From Flavobacteriaceae bacterium (GTDB taxonomy: Bacteria > Bacteroidota > Bacteroidia > Flavobacteriales > Flavobacteriaceae): a DNA stretch of 64,000 nucleotides. The position numbers and the translations under genes are program-made. Positions 46,120 to 54,559 of the stretch are shown here, in pieces. A model generated the notes under the pieces. That model did no database searches. It was not told the DNA's origin and worked only from the letters and a program-made list of their open reading frames with translations. The stretch is taken from the NCBI GenBank assembly GCA_029938265.1, contig JAOZVI010000001.1, positions 1 through 64,000 of the forward strand, in the 5' to 3' direction. Each line of letters opens with the position of its first letter. The stretch's first letter is position 1.

Positions 46120-47364
46120 ATGAATATTAAATTTCGTTTAACAATCTTAAACTTTTTTGAATTTTTTGTTTTTGGATCCTGGTTAATTTCTCTGGGTGGT
46201 TATTTAGGCGGACAGCTTCATTTTTCAGGAGCTCAAATAGGAAAAATTTTCATGACCTTAGGTCTGGCATCAATAATAATGCCGGCCATTGTTGGTATAA
46301 TAGCTGATAAATATCTAAATGCTCAAAAGCTTCTGGGGATTATTCATATTTTAGGATCTGGTTTTTTATTTTACTTATCACTTATAAATGATTATGACAC
46401 TTTCTTTTGGGTAATGCTGGCTTATCTTATGCTATACATGCCTACTATCGGATTAGCTAACGCTGTATCATATAGTGTTCTTGAAGATAACAATTATGAT
46501 ATTGTAAAAGTTTTCCCACCCATACGTGTTTGGGGTACAATAGGCTTTATTATTGCTATGTGGGTTGTTGATTTTCTTGATTGGACTCAGAGTCCAAATC
46601 AATTTTATTTTGCAGCTGTGTTTTCTTTATTATTGGGTATTTACTCTTTTACATTACCCAATGTACCGTGTTCCACATCAAAAAGCAAATCACTAACTGA
46701 ACGATTAGGTTTAGATGCATTTGTTTTATTTAAAGAATATAAAATGGCAGTATTCTTTATTTTCTCAATGCTTTTAGGAGTTGTTTTACAAATTTCTAAT
46801 GCCTGGGCTTCAGAATTTTTAAGAAGCTTTACAGCAGATTTTCCTGATTCTTTTGCTGTAAAACATTCTAATATACTAATTTCATTATCTCAAATATCCG
46901 AAACAATCTTTATCTTAACCATACCTTTCTTTTTAAAAAGATTTGGTATAAAAGCCGTAATGTTAATGAGTATGTTTGCCTGGTTTTTACGATTTTTTCT
47001 ATTTGGAATTGGAAATCCTGAAGGAATAGGTTTGGCTTACTTAACAATATCTATGATCGTTTACGGTATGGCATTCGATTTCTTTAATATTTCAGGATCC
47101 TTATTTGTTGAGAATGAAACAGATCCAAAATATAGAAGTAGCGCTCAGGGGTTATTTATTTTACTAACCAATGGTTTAGGTGCATTAATCGGTGGTTATA
47201 CAAGTGGGCTTATTGTTGATCATTTTACGAATAATAATGGTGACAGAGACTGGAATAGTATTTGGTTTATTTTTGCAGGTTATGCCTTATTATTAACTAT
47301 TGTTTTTGCTTTAGTCTTTAAATACAAGCATAAACCGGAAGCAATTAAAGACATAAATCACTAA
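46120..47364 (+). CDS. nupG: Nucleoside:H+ symporter NupG
   Basis: A 414-residue major-facilitator transporter with about twelve helices, strongly like E. coli NupG throughout: [12 protein letters not shown] near the start, [48 protein letters not shown] and [13 protein letters not shown]. It imports nucleosides with protons. Just upstream of thyA (gap 35 nt), it fits the nucleoside-salvage theme of the window (deoC, thyA, dNK). Confidence 0.93.
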   Translation: MNIKFRLTILNFFEFFVFGSWLISLGGYLGGQLHFSGAQIGKIFMTLGLASIIMPAIVGIIADKYLNAQKLLGIIHILGSGFLFYLSLINDYDTFFWVMLAYLMLYMPTIGLANAVSYSVLEDNNYDIVKVFPPIRVWGTIGFIIAMWVVDFLDWTQSPNQFYFAAVFSLLLGIYSFTLPNVPCSTSKSKSLTERLGLDAFVLFKEYKMAVFFIFSMLLGVVLQISNAWASEFLRSFTADFPDSFAVKHSNILISLSQISETIFILTIPFFLKRFGIKAVMLMSMFAWFLRFFLFGIGNPEGIGLAYLTISMIVYGMAFDFFNISGSLFVENETDPKYRSSAQGLFILLTNGLGALIGGYTSGLIVDHFTNNNGDRDWNSIWFIFAGYALLLTIVFALVFKYKHKPEAIKDINH

Positions 47365-47399
47365 ATTATACAATACTACAAAAAGTAGAAAAGCATAAA

Positions 47400-48224
47400 A
47401 TGAAGCAATATTTAGATTTAATTCAACACGTAATAGATAATGGTGCTGTAAAAGAGGATAGAACGGGAACAGGAACTAAAAGTGTTTTTGGATATCAAAT
47501 GCGTTTTGATTTAAACGAAGGTTTTCCTATGGTAACCACTAAAAAATTACACTTAAAATCAATTATTTACGAATTATTATGGTTTTTAAAAGGTGATACA
47601 AACATTGGATATTTACAAGAAAACGGTGTAAAAATATGGGATGCCTGGGCTAATGAAAATGGTGATTTAGGTCCTGTTTACGGATACCAATGGCGAAATT
47701 GGAATGGTGATGGAATTGACCAAATTGCTGATGTAATTAAAACCATTAAAAGCAACCCTGACAGTCGTCGTATGTTGGTGTCTGCATGGAATCCAAGTGT
47801 TTTACCCGATACTTCAAAATCTTTTTCTGAAAATGTTGCAAACAATAAAGCAGCACTTCCTCCATGCCATGCCTTTTTTCAATTTTATGTAACAAATGGC
47901 AAATTATCTTGTCAACTCTATCAAAGAAGTGCTGATATATTTTTAGGAGTTCCTTTTAATATTGCTTCATATGCCTTATTAACAATGATGATTGCACATG
48001 TTACAGGTCTTAAATACGGTGATTTTGTTCATACTTTTGGTGATGCTCATATTTATAGTAATCACAAAGAGCAAATAGCATTACAATTATCTCGTGAACC
48101 AAAAAAACTCCCTAAAATGGAATTAAATTCAAATATTAAAAATATTTTTGATTTTTCATTTAAAGATTTTAACTTAGTGGATTATTTCCCGCACCCCCAT
48201 ATAAAAGGTGCCGTATCAGTTTAA
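47400..48224 (+). CDS. thyA: Thymidylate synthase
   Basis: A 274-residue classical ThyA that methylates dUMP to dTMP using methylene-tetrahydrofolate. The nucleophile is Cys156 in [23 protein letters not shown] near 21-31, [11 protein letters not shown] (91-101) and [14 protein letters not shown] are intact. It is about ten residues longer than E. coli ThyA because of an insert at about 136-150. folA (48844) downstream recycles the dihydrofolate it makes. Confidence 0.98.
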   Translation: MKQYLDLIQHVIDNGAVKEDRTGTGTKSVFGYQMRFDLNEGFPMVTTKKLHLKSIIYELLWFLKGDTNIGYLQENGVKIWDAWANENGDLGPVYGYQWRNWNGDGIDQIADVIKTIKSNPDSRRMLVSAWNPSVLPDTSKSFSENVANNKAALPPCHAFFQFYVTNGKLSCQLYQRSADIFLGVPFNIASYALLTMMIAHVTGLKYGDFVHTFGDAHIYSNHKEQIALQLSREPKKLPKMELNSNIKNIFDFSFKDFNLVDYFPHPHIKGAVSV

Positions 48225-48236
48225 AATAAAATAACT

Positions 48237-48446
48237 ATGGATGCACTACAACTAAAAAACAGTATCATTAAAGAAATCTCTCAAATTGATGATGTAAAAT
48301 ATCTACAAAAAATTCAAGATTTGATCAATTCCTTTTATCAAAATTCAGATAAGCAGCTTTCGTTTTTAAGTAATAACAAAACTGACGTTAATAATGATAA
48401 AGAGAATTTTACTGATTATATTAAGGAATGGATAAAAGATATGTAA
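48237..48446 (+). CDS. Small hypothetical protein, antitoxin-like in style
   Basis: A 69-residue, charged, probably helical protein (LKNSIIKEISQIDDVKYLQKIQDLINSFY), 12 nt after thyA. The N-terminal helix pattern resembles small flavobacterial antitoxin-like proteins, but no toxin-like gene is adjacent; the next gene codes a 2TM protein. Co-directional spacing supports a real gene. Function unknown. Confidence 0.6.
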   Translation: MDALQLKNSIIKEISQIDDVKYLQKIQDLINSFYQNSDKQLSFLSNNKTDVNNDKENFTDYIKEWIKDM

Positions 48447-48456
48447 AAAAACTCTT

Positions 48457-48828
48457 TTGAAAACAAACGATCAACATCAAATATACGAAGCTACCCGAAA
48501 GCGAACCAAAAAGAGAAAGAATCTTTATTTTCATTTTGTGCTCTTTTTAATCGGTTCGGTTTTTTTTATTTTTTTAAATAAGTTCTTACATATTTATGAC
48601 CAATATGATTGGTTTTTATGGGCTGTCATGTTGTGGTTTTTCTTCTTGGTTATCCACTTCTTCAACTTCTTTGTATTCAACCGATTCTTTGATAAAGAAT
48701 GGGAACGTATTCAGACTGAAAAACTCATAGAAAAGCACAATTCAAAAGTTGAAAAGTTGGAAAAAAGTTTAGAAAAAAAAGATTTTTTCTCTAAAATTAG
48801 TTCCGAAAACGATCAAATTACAAATTAA
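48457..48828 (+). CDS. 2TM-domain membrane protein
   Basis: A 123-residue protein with two transmembrane helices (about 24-44 and 53-75), matching the 2TM domain found in flavobacteria: EATRKRTKKRKNLYFHFVLFLIGSVFF, then FFDKEWERIQTEKLIEKH. A short coiled-coil tail follows. The start is TTG 48457. It sits between thyA and folA with short gaps. Function unknown; the domain sometimes accompanies LytTR regulators. Confidence 0.75.
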   Translation: MKTNDQHQIYEATRKRTKKRKNLYFHFVLFLIGSVFFIFLNKFLHIYDQYDWFLWAVMLWFFFLVIHFFNFFVFNRFFDKEWERIQTEKLIEKHNSKVEKLEKSLEKKDFFSKISSENDQITN

Positions 48829-48843
48829 AAATACTTCAATTTA

Positions 48844-49326
48844 ATGATTACAATTATAGCTGCTGTGGCAAAAAATAATGCGCTGGGCAAAAACAATAAA
48901 TTGATCTGGCATTTACCGGCTGACCTGATGCGTTTTAAAAAAGTTACCAGCGGACATCATATAATTATGGGTAGAAAAACGTTTGAATCGTTAGGAAAAC
49001 CACTGCCTAATAGAACTACTATCATAATAACCCGAAATAAAAACTATAAAACAGAAGGATGTGTTGTTGTAAATTCATTAAATGAAGCATTACAAATTGC
49101 AAAAGTTGATGAAAATCCTTTTATTTTAGGTGGTGCTGAAATTTATAAACAAGCTATAAAAATAGCCGATATTTTAGATCTGACCATAGTTCACCAAGAT
49201 TTTAAAGCCGATGTTTTCTTTCCTGAGATCAATAAAAATATTTGGAAAGAAACCTCAAGACAAGATTTCAAAGCCAATGAAAATAATAAATACGACTATA
49301 GTTTTGTTACCTATGCAAGAAAATAA
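48844..49326 (+). CDS. folA: Dihydrofolate reductase
   Basis: A 160-residue DHFR reducing dihydrofolate with NADPH. The start MITIIAAVAKNNALGKNNKLIWHLPADLMRFKK carries the active-site Asp (in PAD) and the Trp of loop 1. GRKTFESLGKPLPNRTTIIITRN and FILGGAEIYKQAI are conserved. It completes the thyA-folA thymidylate cycle. The stop is 15 nt from the convergent sppA stop, with no room for a normal terminator. Confidence 0.97.
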   Translation: MITIIAAVAKNNALGKNNKLIWHLPADLMRFKKVTSGHHIIMGRKTFESLGKPLPNRTTIIITRNKNYKTEGCVVVNSLNEALQIAKVDENPFILGGAEIYKQAIKIADILDLTIVHQDFKADVFFPEINKNIWKETSRQDFKANENNKYDYSFVTYARK

Positions 49327-49341
49327 TTCTTTAATTTAAGT

Positions 49342-51126
49342 TTATTTTATTTCAATATAAAAAGGAATTCGTGCCTGTATTCCTTTGAGTTGAGAGAAAT
49401 TTTTTATCTGTTTATAGATCTTATAATTTTCAACACCCAATTCTTCTTCAAGTAATTTATCCTTATTTACACCTAAAAAAGGTACCTGCGATTTAATATC
49501 TTTAAAATCTTTTTTATAATTCGGATAGTTTCTAACCCTGTAATTATCCAAATTAGCCAATCCTGCAGCAGCATTGATAGCATCTTCTAAACTACCTAAT
49601 TCATCAACTAAACCATTTTCTAGAGCCTGTTTACCTGTCCAAACTCTTCCTTGAGCAATACTATCAACCTGAGCAAAGGTCATTTTTCTTCCTTCAGCAA
49701 CTTTATTAACAAAAGTCTTATAGAAATCTTCTATACTCTCTTTAGTGACATTATAAAATTCAGGTGTAATAGGCTCAAAAACACTATAACCTGTTGATTG
49801 TTTATTTGTACCTACCTGCTCAGCATTAATACCAATATTATCAGATAATTTACTAATATTTGGAACTGCCCCAAAAACACCAATTGAACCTGTAATCGTA
49901 GTTGGTTCAGCATAGATCTTATCCGCATTACAGGCAATATAATAACCTCCGGATGCAGCCAGGTTCCCCATAGAAACTACTAAAGGTTTTTCTTTTTTTG
50001 TCAATTCCAATTCTCTCCAAATAATGTCGGAAGCCAAACCACTACCTCCCGGAGAATTCACTCTTAACACTATAGCTTTAACATCTTTGTTTTCTCTTGC
50101 TTTACGAAGAGCTTTGATTATCATTTCCTGACCAATATACTTCTCACTACCCTCACCATATTTAATTTCACCCTGGGCATATATTACAGCTACTCTGTCT
50201 TTTGCAGTTGATTTGATTTTTCCTTTACCCGAATCAATATAATCTTTTAAAGAAATTAGTTTTAATTTATCATCTTTATTTATATCTACTAAACCTTTTA
50301 AGATATCTCGATACTCATCCTTGTAGATCTCTCCTGAAATCATATCATTTTCAATTGCTAAATCTGAATTTCTTGTTAATAATTCATCAGCAATATAATT
50401 TAATTCATCATTTGTTTTATTACGAGAATACCCAATGTCTTCTATAATTTCATTCCAAATTGAATTTAAAAATGATTGTGTTTGTTCTCTGTTTTCTGAA
50501 CTCATCTTATTAGTTAAAAATGGTTCAACAGCACTTTTATATTTTCCATGCCTTATTACTTCCATTTTTACACCATACTTATCTTGAAAATCTTTGTAAT
50601 AAATAATTTCACCACCTAAACCTTTAAAATCAACAGCACCAACAGGATTCACAAAAACAGAATCAGCTGAAGAACTTAAATAATAATTTTTTTGATCATA
50701 AAAATCAGCAAAAGCTGTGATGAATTTTCCGGTTTCTTTAAACTCTAATAACTTGTTTCTAAGCGACTGTAACTGAGCAAAGCCTGCATCAATTTGCAAA
50801 GCTTCAATACTAATACCCTCAATATTATCATCGGATTTTGCATTTTCAATAGCATTGATAATATTATTCAATCCCATTTTATCATCTCCCAGATCAAAAA
50901 TCATTTCAAAAGGATCGTTACTTTTTGGAGCATAGTCCTTAATGGTTTTATCGAGTTTTAAAGTTAAAATTGAATTGCTTTTAACCGTGATCTCATCATC
51001 TTGGCTAAAAGCCGCTCCTATAGCAGCAAATACCAAAAACATGATAAATACTGAAATAAATATACCTAAAATTACTGCTAATAATTCTCTTAAAAATGTC
51101 ATCTGTGAAATATTAAAATTTATCAA
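49342..51126 (-). CDS. sppA: Signal peptide peptidase SppA, long form
   Basis: A 594-residue, E. coli-type (67K) SppA with two tandem S49 domains. A membrane anchor lies at about 15-36. The N-terminal half carries the catalytic Lys region GKYKSAVEPFL near 201-211. The C-terminal half has LRVNSPGGSGLAS and the Ser in NLAASGGYYIACNADK. It degrades cleaved signal peptides in the inner membrane. It is transcribed alone, divergently from the folK fusion, with a TAnnTTTG box upstream. Confidence 0.95.
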   Translation of the reverse strand: MINFNISQMTFLRELLAVILGIFISVFIMFLVFAAIGAAFSQDDEITVKSNSILTLKLDKTIKDYAPKSNDPFEMIFDLGDDKMGLNNIINAIENAKSDDNIEGISIEALQIDAGFAQLQSLRNKLLEFKETGKFITAFADFYDQKNYYLSSSADSVFVNPVGAVDFKGLGGEIIYYKDFQDKYGVKMEVIRHGKYKSAVEPFLTNKMSSENREQTQSFLNSIWNEIIEDIGYSRNKTNDELNYIADELLTRNSDLAIENDMISGEIYKDEYRDILKGLVDINKDDKLKLISLKDYIDSGKGKIKSTAKDRVAVIYAQGEIKYGEGSEKYIGQEMIIKALRKARENKDVKAIVLRVNSPGGSGLASDIIWRELELTKKEKPLVVSMGNLAASGGYYIACNADKIYAEPTTITGSIGVFGAVPNISKLSDNIGINAEQVGTNKQSTGYSVFEPITPEFYNVTKESIEDFYKTFVNKVAEGRKMTFAQVDSIAQGRVWTGKQALENGLVDELGSLEDAINAAAGLANLDNYRVRNYPNYKKDFKDIKSQVPFLGVNKDKLLEEELGVENYKIYKQIKNFSQLKGIQARIPFYIEIK

Positions 51127-51145
51127 TTATTAATTCTGAAAAATA

Positions 51146-51153
51146 CAAAATTA
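51146..51153 (-). promoter_or_regulatory. -7 promoter box for sppA
   Basis: Minus-strand TAATTTTG, a TAnnTTTG match, 19 nt upstream of the sppA start codon. Confidence 0.45.
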
Positions 51154-51257
51154 AAGTTACTAATTTGACGTTCATCACATCAATATGTTACATATTCAAA
51201 AATAAAAGCACAAATATAAACTTTTATCCTTTTGTTTTATTTTCTTTGTAATTAATC

Positions 51258-52385
51258 ATGAAAATTGTAAAAACCACTTATTTATCACTAGGCACAAATC
51301 AAGGCGAAAAACTGCAAAATTTACAAGATGCCGTTGATGCTATTGGTAAAAATATAGGCCATATTATTAAAATATCATCTGTATATAGCACAAAATCATG
51401 GGGGTTTTCAGGTAATGATTTTTTTAATATATGCGTTGAAGTTACTACTAATATGGTTCCTGAGCATTTGATAAATACTATACTTGAAATTGAGAAAACA
51501 CTCGGCAGAGAACGTTCCAATATTAAAACTTACCAATCGCGAAAAATTGATATTGATATTTTATTATATGATGAAGAGATTATTCTTTTAAAAAATTTGA
51601 TCGTTCCTCATCCCCGAATGCTAGATCGTAAATTTGTATTGATTCCGCTTTCTGAAATAGCCGCAAATATAATTCATCCTGTAAAAAAAATATCAATTCA
51701 AAAGTGTTTACAAAACTGTACTGATTCTACAGAAGTTATCAAAACAGAATTAAATATCAAACGTCCTATTTCGTTAATTGAAAAATATAATTATATCGCC
51801 ATTGAAGGTAATATTGGTTCAGGAAAAACATCGCTTGCCAAAAAAATGGGAGATGATTTTAATGCAAAATTAGTTTTGGAAAGATTTGCTGATAATCCAT
51901 TTTTACCCAAATTTTATACCGATAAAGATCGCTATGCTTTTCCTTTAGAGATGAGTTTTTTGGCAGACAGATACCATCAACTTACTGATGATCTAGCTCA
52001 ATTTGACCTTTTTAAGAGTTTTATAGTATCAGATTATTTTATATTTAAATCGCTCATTTTTGCACAAATTACTTTGCCAAAAGAAGAATATAATCTGTAT
52101 CGAAAAATGTTTGATATTATGTATAAAGAGATCACTAAACCGGATATTTATGTTTATTTATATCAAAACACCAACAGACTTATTGATAATATTAAAAAAA
52201 GAGGCAGAACTTATGAACAGAATATCAAACCTGATTATTTAGAAAGTATTCATAAAGGTTATTTGAATTTCATAAAAACCCGAGATAATTTAAATACACT
52301 GATCATTGATATTACTGAGATAGATTTTGTAAATAATCAGACTGACTATCAAATTATTATAGATAAGATCGTAGGCAATGACTGA
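51258..52385 (+). CDS. folK: FolK fused to a deoxynucleoside kinase
   Basis: A 375-residue two-domain protein. Residues 1-150 are HPPK (FolK), which pyrophosphorylates hydroxymethyldihydropterin in folate synthesis: YLSLGTNQGEKLQNLQ, LGRERS, RKIDIDILLYD and VPHPRMLDRKFVLIPL are diagnostic. Residues about 178-375 are a deoxyadenosine/deoxyguanosine-type kinase with P-loop GNIGSGKTS (184-192), LERFADNPFLPKFY and RGRTYEQNI. The join is at about 155-175, in frame with no gap. The fusion ties folate synthesis to deoxynucleoside salvage; I know it from other Bacteroidota. Confidence 0.93.
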   Translation: MKIVKTTYLSLGTNQGEKLQNLQDAVDAIGKNIGHIIKISSVYSTKSWGFSGNDFFNICVEVTTNMVPEHLINTILEIEKTLGRERSNIKTYQSRKIDIDILLYDEEIILLKNLIVPHPRMLDRKFVLIPLSEIAANIIHPVKKISIQKCLQNCTDSTEVIKTELNIKRPISLIEKYNYIAIEGNIGSGKTSLAKKMGDDFNAKLVLERFADNPFLPKFYTDKDRYAFPLEMSFLADRYHQLTDDLAQFDLFKSFIVSDYFIFKSLIFAQITLPKEEYNLYRKMFDIMYKEITKPDIYVYLYQNTNRLIDNIKKRGRTYEQNIKPDYLESIHKGYLNFIKTRDNLNTLIIDITEIDFVNNQTDYQIIIDKIVGND

Positions 52386-52395
52386 TCTTGTTTAC

Positions 52396-52731
52396 TTACT
52401 GTCCAATACCCATTTTTTCAGCAAAATAATCGCAAAAATCTTTCATGGTTGCACCCATTTTTTCATCACCGGTAGCAGTTTTAAATGATTCTGACATCGA
52501 TAAAAGTATCTGATGATAGAATTGCTTCATTTCATCGATGGGCATATTTTTAGTCCAAAGATTTATTTTATAAGTATCTTTATTATTACTATCCCAAAGT
52601 GATAAAAATGCAGCTTTTGCCTCCATATTTTCGACATCTCCATCATCAGCACTCCAAAATATTTCTTCGGGTACTTTATTTTCATCTAAACCAACTTTTA
52701 TTTTTATTTCTGATCTTTGTTTTATTGCCAT
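52396..52731 (-). CDS. gldC: Gliding motility protein GldC
   Basis: A 111-residue GldC, normal length. The start MAIKQRSEIKIKVGLDENKVPEEIFWSADDGDVE and the C-terminal MGATMKDFCDYFAEKMGIGQ match GldC of gliding flavobacteria. No signal peptide is seen, so it is likely cytoplasmic. gldC supports efficient gliding in Flavobacterium johnsoniae, but its activity is unknown. It lies 26 nt after gldB in the same operon, as is usual. Confidence 0.95.
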   Translation of the reverse strand: MAIKQRSEIKIKVGLDENKVPEEIFWSADDGDVENMEAKAAFLSLWDSNNKDTYKINLWTKNMPIDEMKQFYHQILLSMSESFKTATGDEKMGATMKDFCDYFAEKMGIGQ

Positions 52732-52757
52732 AATTAATAATTATATTTTTTAATCTT

Positions 52758-53717
52758 TTAATTCTTTCTTGGTTTATACTTAGATTTTTTAAAAATTATT
52801 TCGTTTTGTGTGACCAACATTTCTTGAATCGTAACATCATTATTTTTAATATATGATTGTACAATTTGCCAACCAAACCACACTCCTATTCTACCAGGAG
52901 AATCTTTATCATTTGCAATATAAAACTTTGAAAATGGTGCTTCATTGATAAATCTTTCTGATAATTCAGCATCAGTGTCAAATAACAATGATTTATCAAT
53001 AAAATATTTCCAGACTTCCAATTCATTATCAACTGCCCATTGAAACTGTTGTGCTTCATAACCCATAATTTCCGCCTGATTTTTATTCGGTAAGAACCTA
53101 TTCATTAATTCCATTTTTTTTCCTTCCTGAATCATTCTGGCAACAAATCTATTATCATTAGAAGGAGGTACGATCTGCTCTGCAAACTTTTCTGCAACAG
53201 CAATAGTAATATATTCTTCCGTATATGACTGTTTAACATATTTGGGAAAATCACTATAAAATTTATGATCTTTTCCAAGAAATACATCCAAAGAAATTAG
53301 TAATAAGCTATCTGCCAAGATCACTCTGTTATCAGAATCTATATTAGTAAGAAGGGTGATTGTTACCGGTTCTTTAAAATTCGGATAGTAATATTTGATG
53401 TGTTTGAACAACGAACTGAGTTGTTTTTTTTCTTCCGAAAAATCTTTATATAATTTCTGAGTTTCTTCAAAAAGCTCTAATTCATCTTTATTGGACATCT
53501 TATTTACCCAGACAGAATCAGGATTCTGTGGTGGAAAAAGATATGGAAATTCAGCTTTTAATTCTGATACTTTTTCAGGTGAAGTTGTGTAAAATTTCTG
53601 ATCAAATCGTATTATTTCAGTTTTTACTTCAATATCTGAAACATTCACTTTTTGCTTTTCATTTTTTGAACAGCTTAAAAAACTCACTAAAAAAAGAATA
53701 ATAATAAAATATCGCAT
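52758..53717 (-). CDS. gldB: Gliding motility lipoprotein GldB
   Basis: A 319-residue lipoprotein with lipobox ending FLSC (Cys16). The pattern RFDQKFYTTSPEKVSELKAEFPYLFP near 37-62 and NRFLPNKNQAEIMGYEAQQFQWAVDNELEVWKYFI are typical of GldB. It is required for gliding and, as part of the core gld set, for T9SS function; it is membrane anchored. First gene of gldB-gldC, transcribed divergently from nadE with overlapping promoters. Confidence 0.95.
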   Translation of the reverse strand: MRYFIIILFLVSFLSCSKNEKQKVNVSDIEVKTEIIRFDQKFYTTSPEKVSELKAEFPYLFPPQNPDSVWVNKMSNKDELELFEETQKLYKDFSEEKKQLSSLFKHIKYYYPNFKEPVTITLLTNIDSDNRVILADSLLLISLDVFLGKDHKFYSDFPKYVKQSYTEEYITIAVAEKFAEQIVPPSNDNRFVARMIQEGKKMELMNRFLPNKNQAEIMGYEAQQFQWAVDNELEVWKYFIDKSLLFDTDAELSERFINEAPFSKFYIANDKDSPGRIGVWFGWQIVQSYIKNNDVTIQEMLVTQNEIIFKKSKYKPRKN

Positions 53718-53725
53718 TAATTATT

Positions 53726-53733
53726 TATTTTTG
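53726..53733 (+). promoter_or_regulatory. -7 promoter box for nadE
   Basis: TATTTTTG matches TAnnTTTG, 30 nt before the chosen nadE start (53764). It lies only 7 nt from the oppositely facing gldB box. Confidence 0.5.
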
Positions 53734-53740
53734 TTGCTGG

Positions 53741-53748
53741 CAAAACTA
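53741..53748 (-). promoter_or_regulatory. -7 promoter box for gldBC
   Basis: Minus-strand TAGTTTTG matches TAnnTTTG, 23 nt upstream of the gldB start codon. Its polymerase footprint must overlap that of the nadE promoter. Confidence 0.5.
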
Positions 53749-53763
53749 ATAAATACTTTTAAG

Positions 53764-54555
53764 ATGAACGCAGAAAAGGTTGCAAATCATATCGTAAATT
53801 GGTTAAAAACTTATGCAGAAAATGCAAAAGTCAACGGATTTGTTATTGGAATATCAGGTGGAATAGATTCTGCAGTAACCTCAACACTCTGTGCTGAAAC
53901 AGGATTTTCAACTCTTTGTGTTGAAATGCCAATTCATCAAGGTGAAAATCAGATAAACAGAGGAAAAGAACACATTAGCCAATTAAAAGAAAGGTTTAAA
54001 AATATTACTTCTGAAGAAGTTGAACTGACTTCAGTTTTTGAAAATTTTAAAAGTGCAGTACCCAGAGTTGAAGATTCTTCAAAAGTTGATCTTTCTTTAG
54101 CCAATACACGTGCAAGACTGAGAATGACAACTCTTTATTATTTTGCCGGATTTAACGGTTTATTAGTTGTAGGAACTGGCAATAAGGTTGAAGATTTTGG
54201 TGTTGGTTTTTATACAAAATACGGCGATGGAGGTGTTGATCTAAGTCCGATAGCCGACTTGATGAAGTCTGAGATCTTTGAATTGGCTGCTTATTTAAAA
54301 GTGCCTGATTCTATTCAAAATGCACAACCAACCGATGGTTTATTTGGTGATTCACGTACTGATGAGGATCAGTTAGGTGCAAGCTATGACGAATTAGAAT
54401 GGGCGATGAATGTAATTGATAAAGGAAAAACAACGGATGATTTTGTGGGAAGACAAAAAGAAGTTTTTGACATTTATACCAAACTTCATCGAGCTAATAA
54501 ACACAAAATGATACCTATTCCTATTTGTGAAATTGATCAACTTATAAAGATCTAG
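53764..54555 (+). CDS. nadE: NAD synthetase (ammonia-dependent)
   Basis: NadE converts deamido-NAD to NAD using ATP. I chose ATG 53764 (MNAEKVANHIVNW, 263 residues), because the 11 residues upstream are unlike the family and overlap the promoter. The PP-loop SGGIDSAV near 35-42 is intact; GTGNKVEDFGVGFYTKYGDGGVDLSPIADL is the conserved core. There is no glutaminase domain, so it needs free ammonia. The stop is 4 nt from the convergent dnaG stop. Confidence 0.96.
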   Translation: MNAEKVANHIVNWLKTYAENAKVNGFVIGISGGIDSAVTSTLCAETGFSTLCVEMPIHQGENQINRGKEHISQLKERFKNITSEEVELTSVFENFKSAVPRVEDSSKVDLSLANTRARLRMTTLYYFAGFNGLLVVGTGNKVEDFGVGFYTKYGDGGVDLSPIADLMKSEIFELAAYLKVPDSIQNAQPTDGLFGDSRTDEDQLGASYDELEWAMNVIDKGKTTDDFVGRQKEVFDIYTKLHRANKHKMIPIPICEIDQLIKI

Positions 54556-54559
54556 CACA

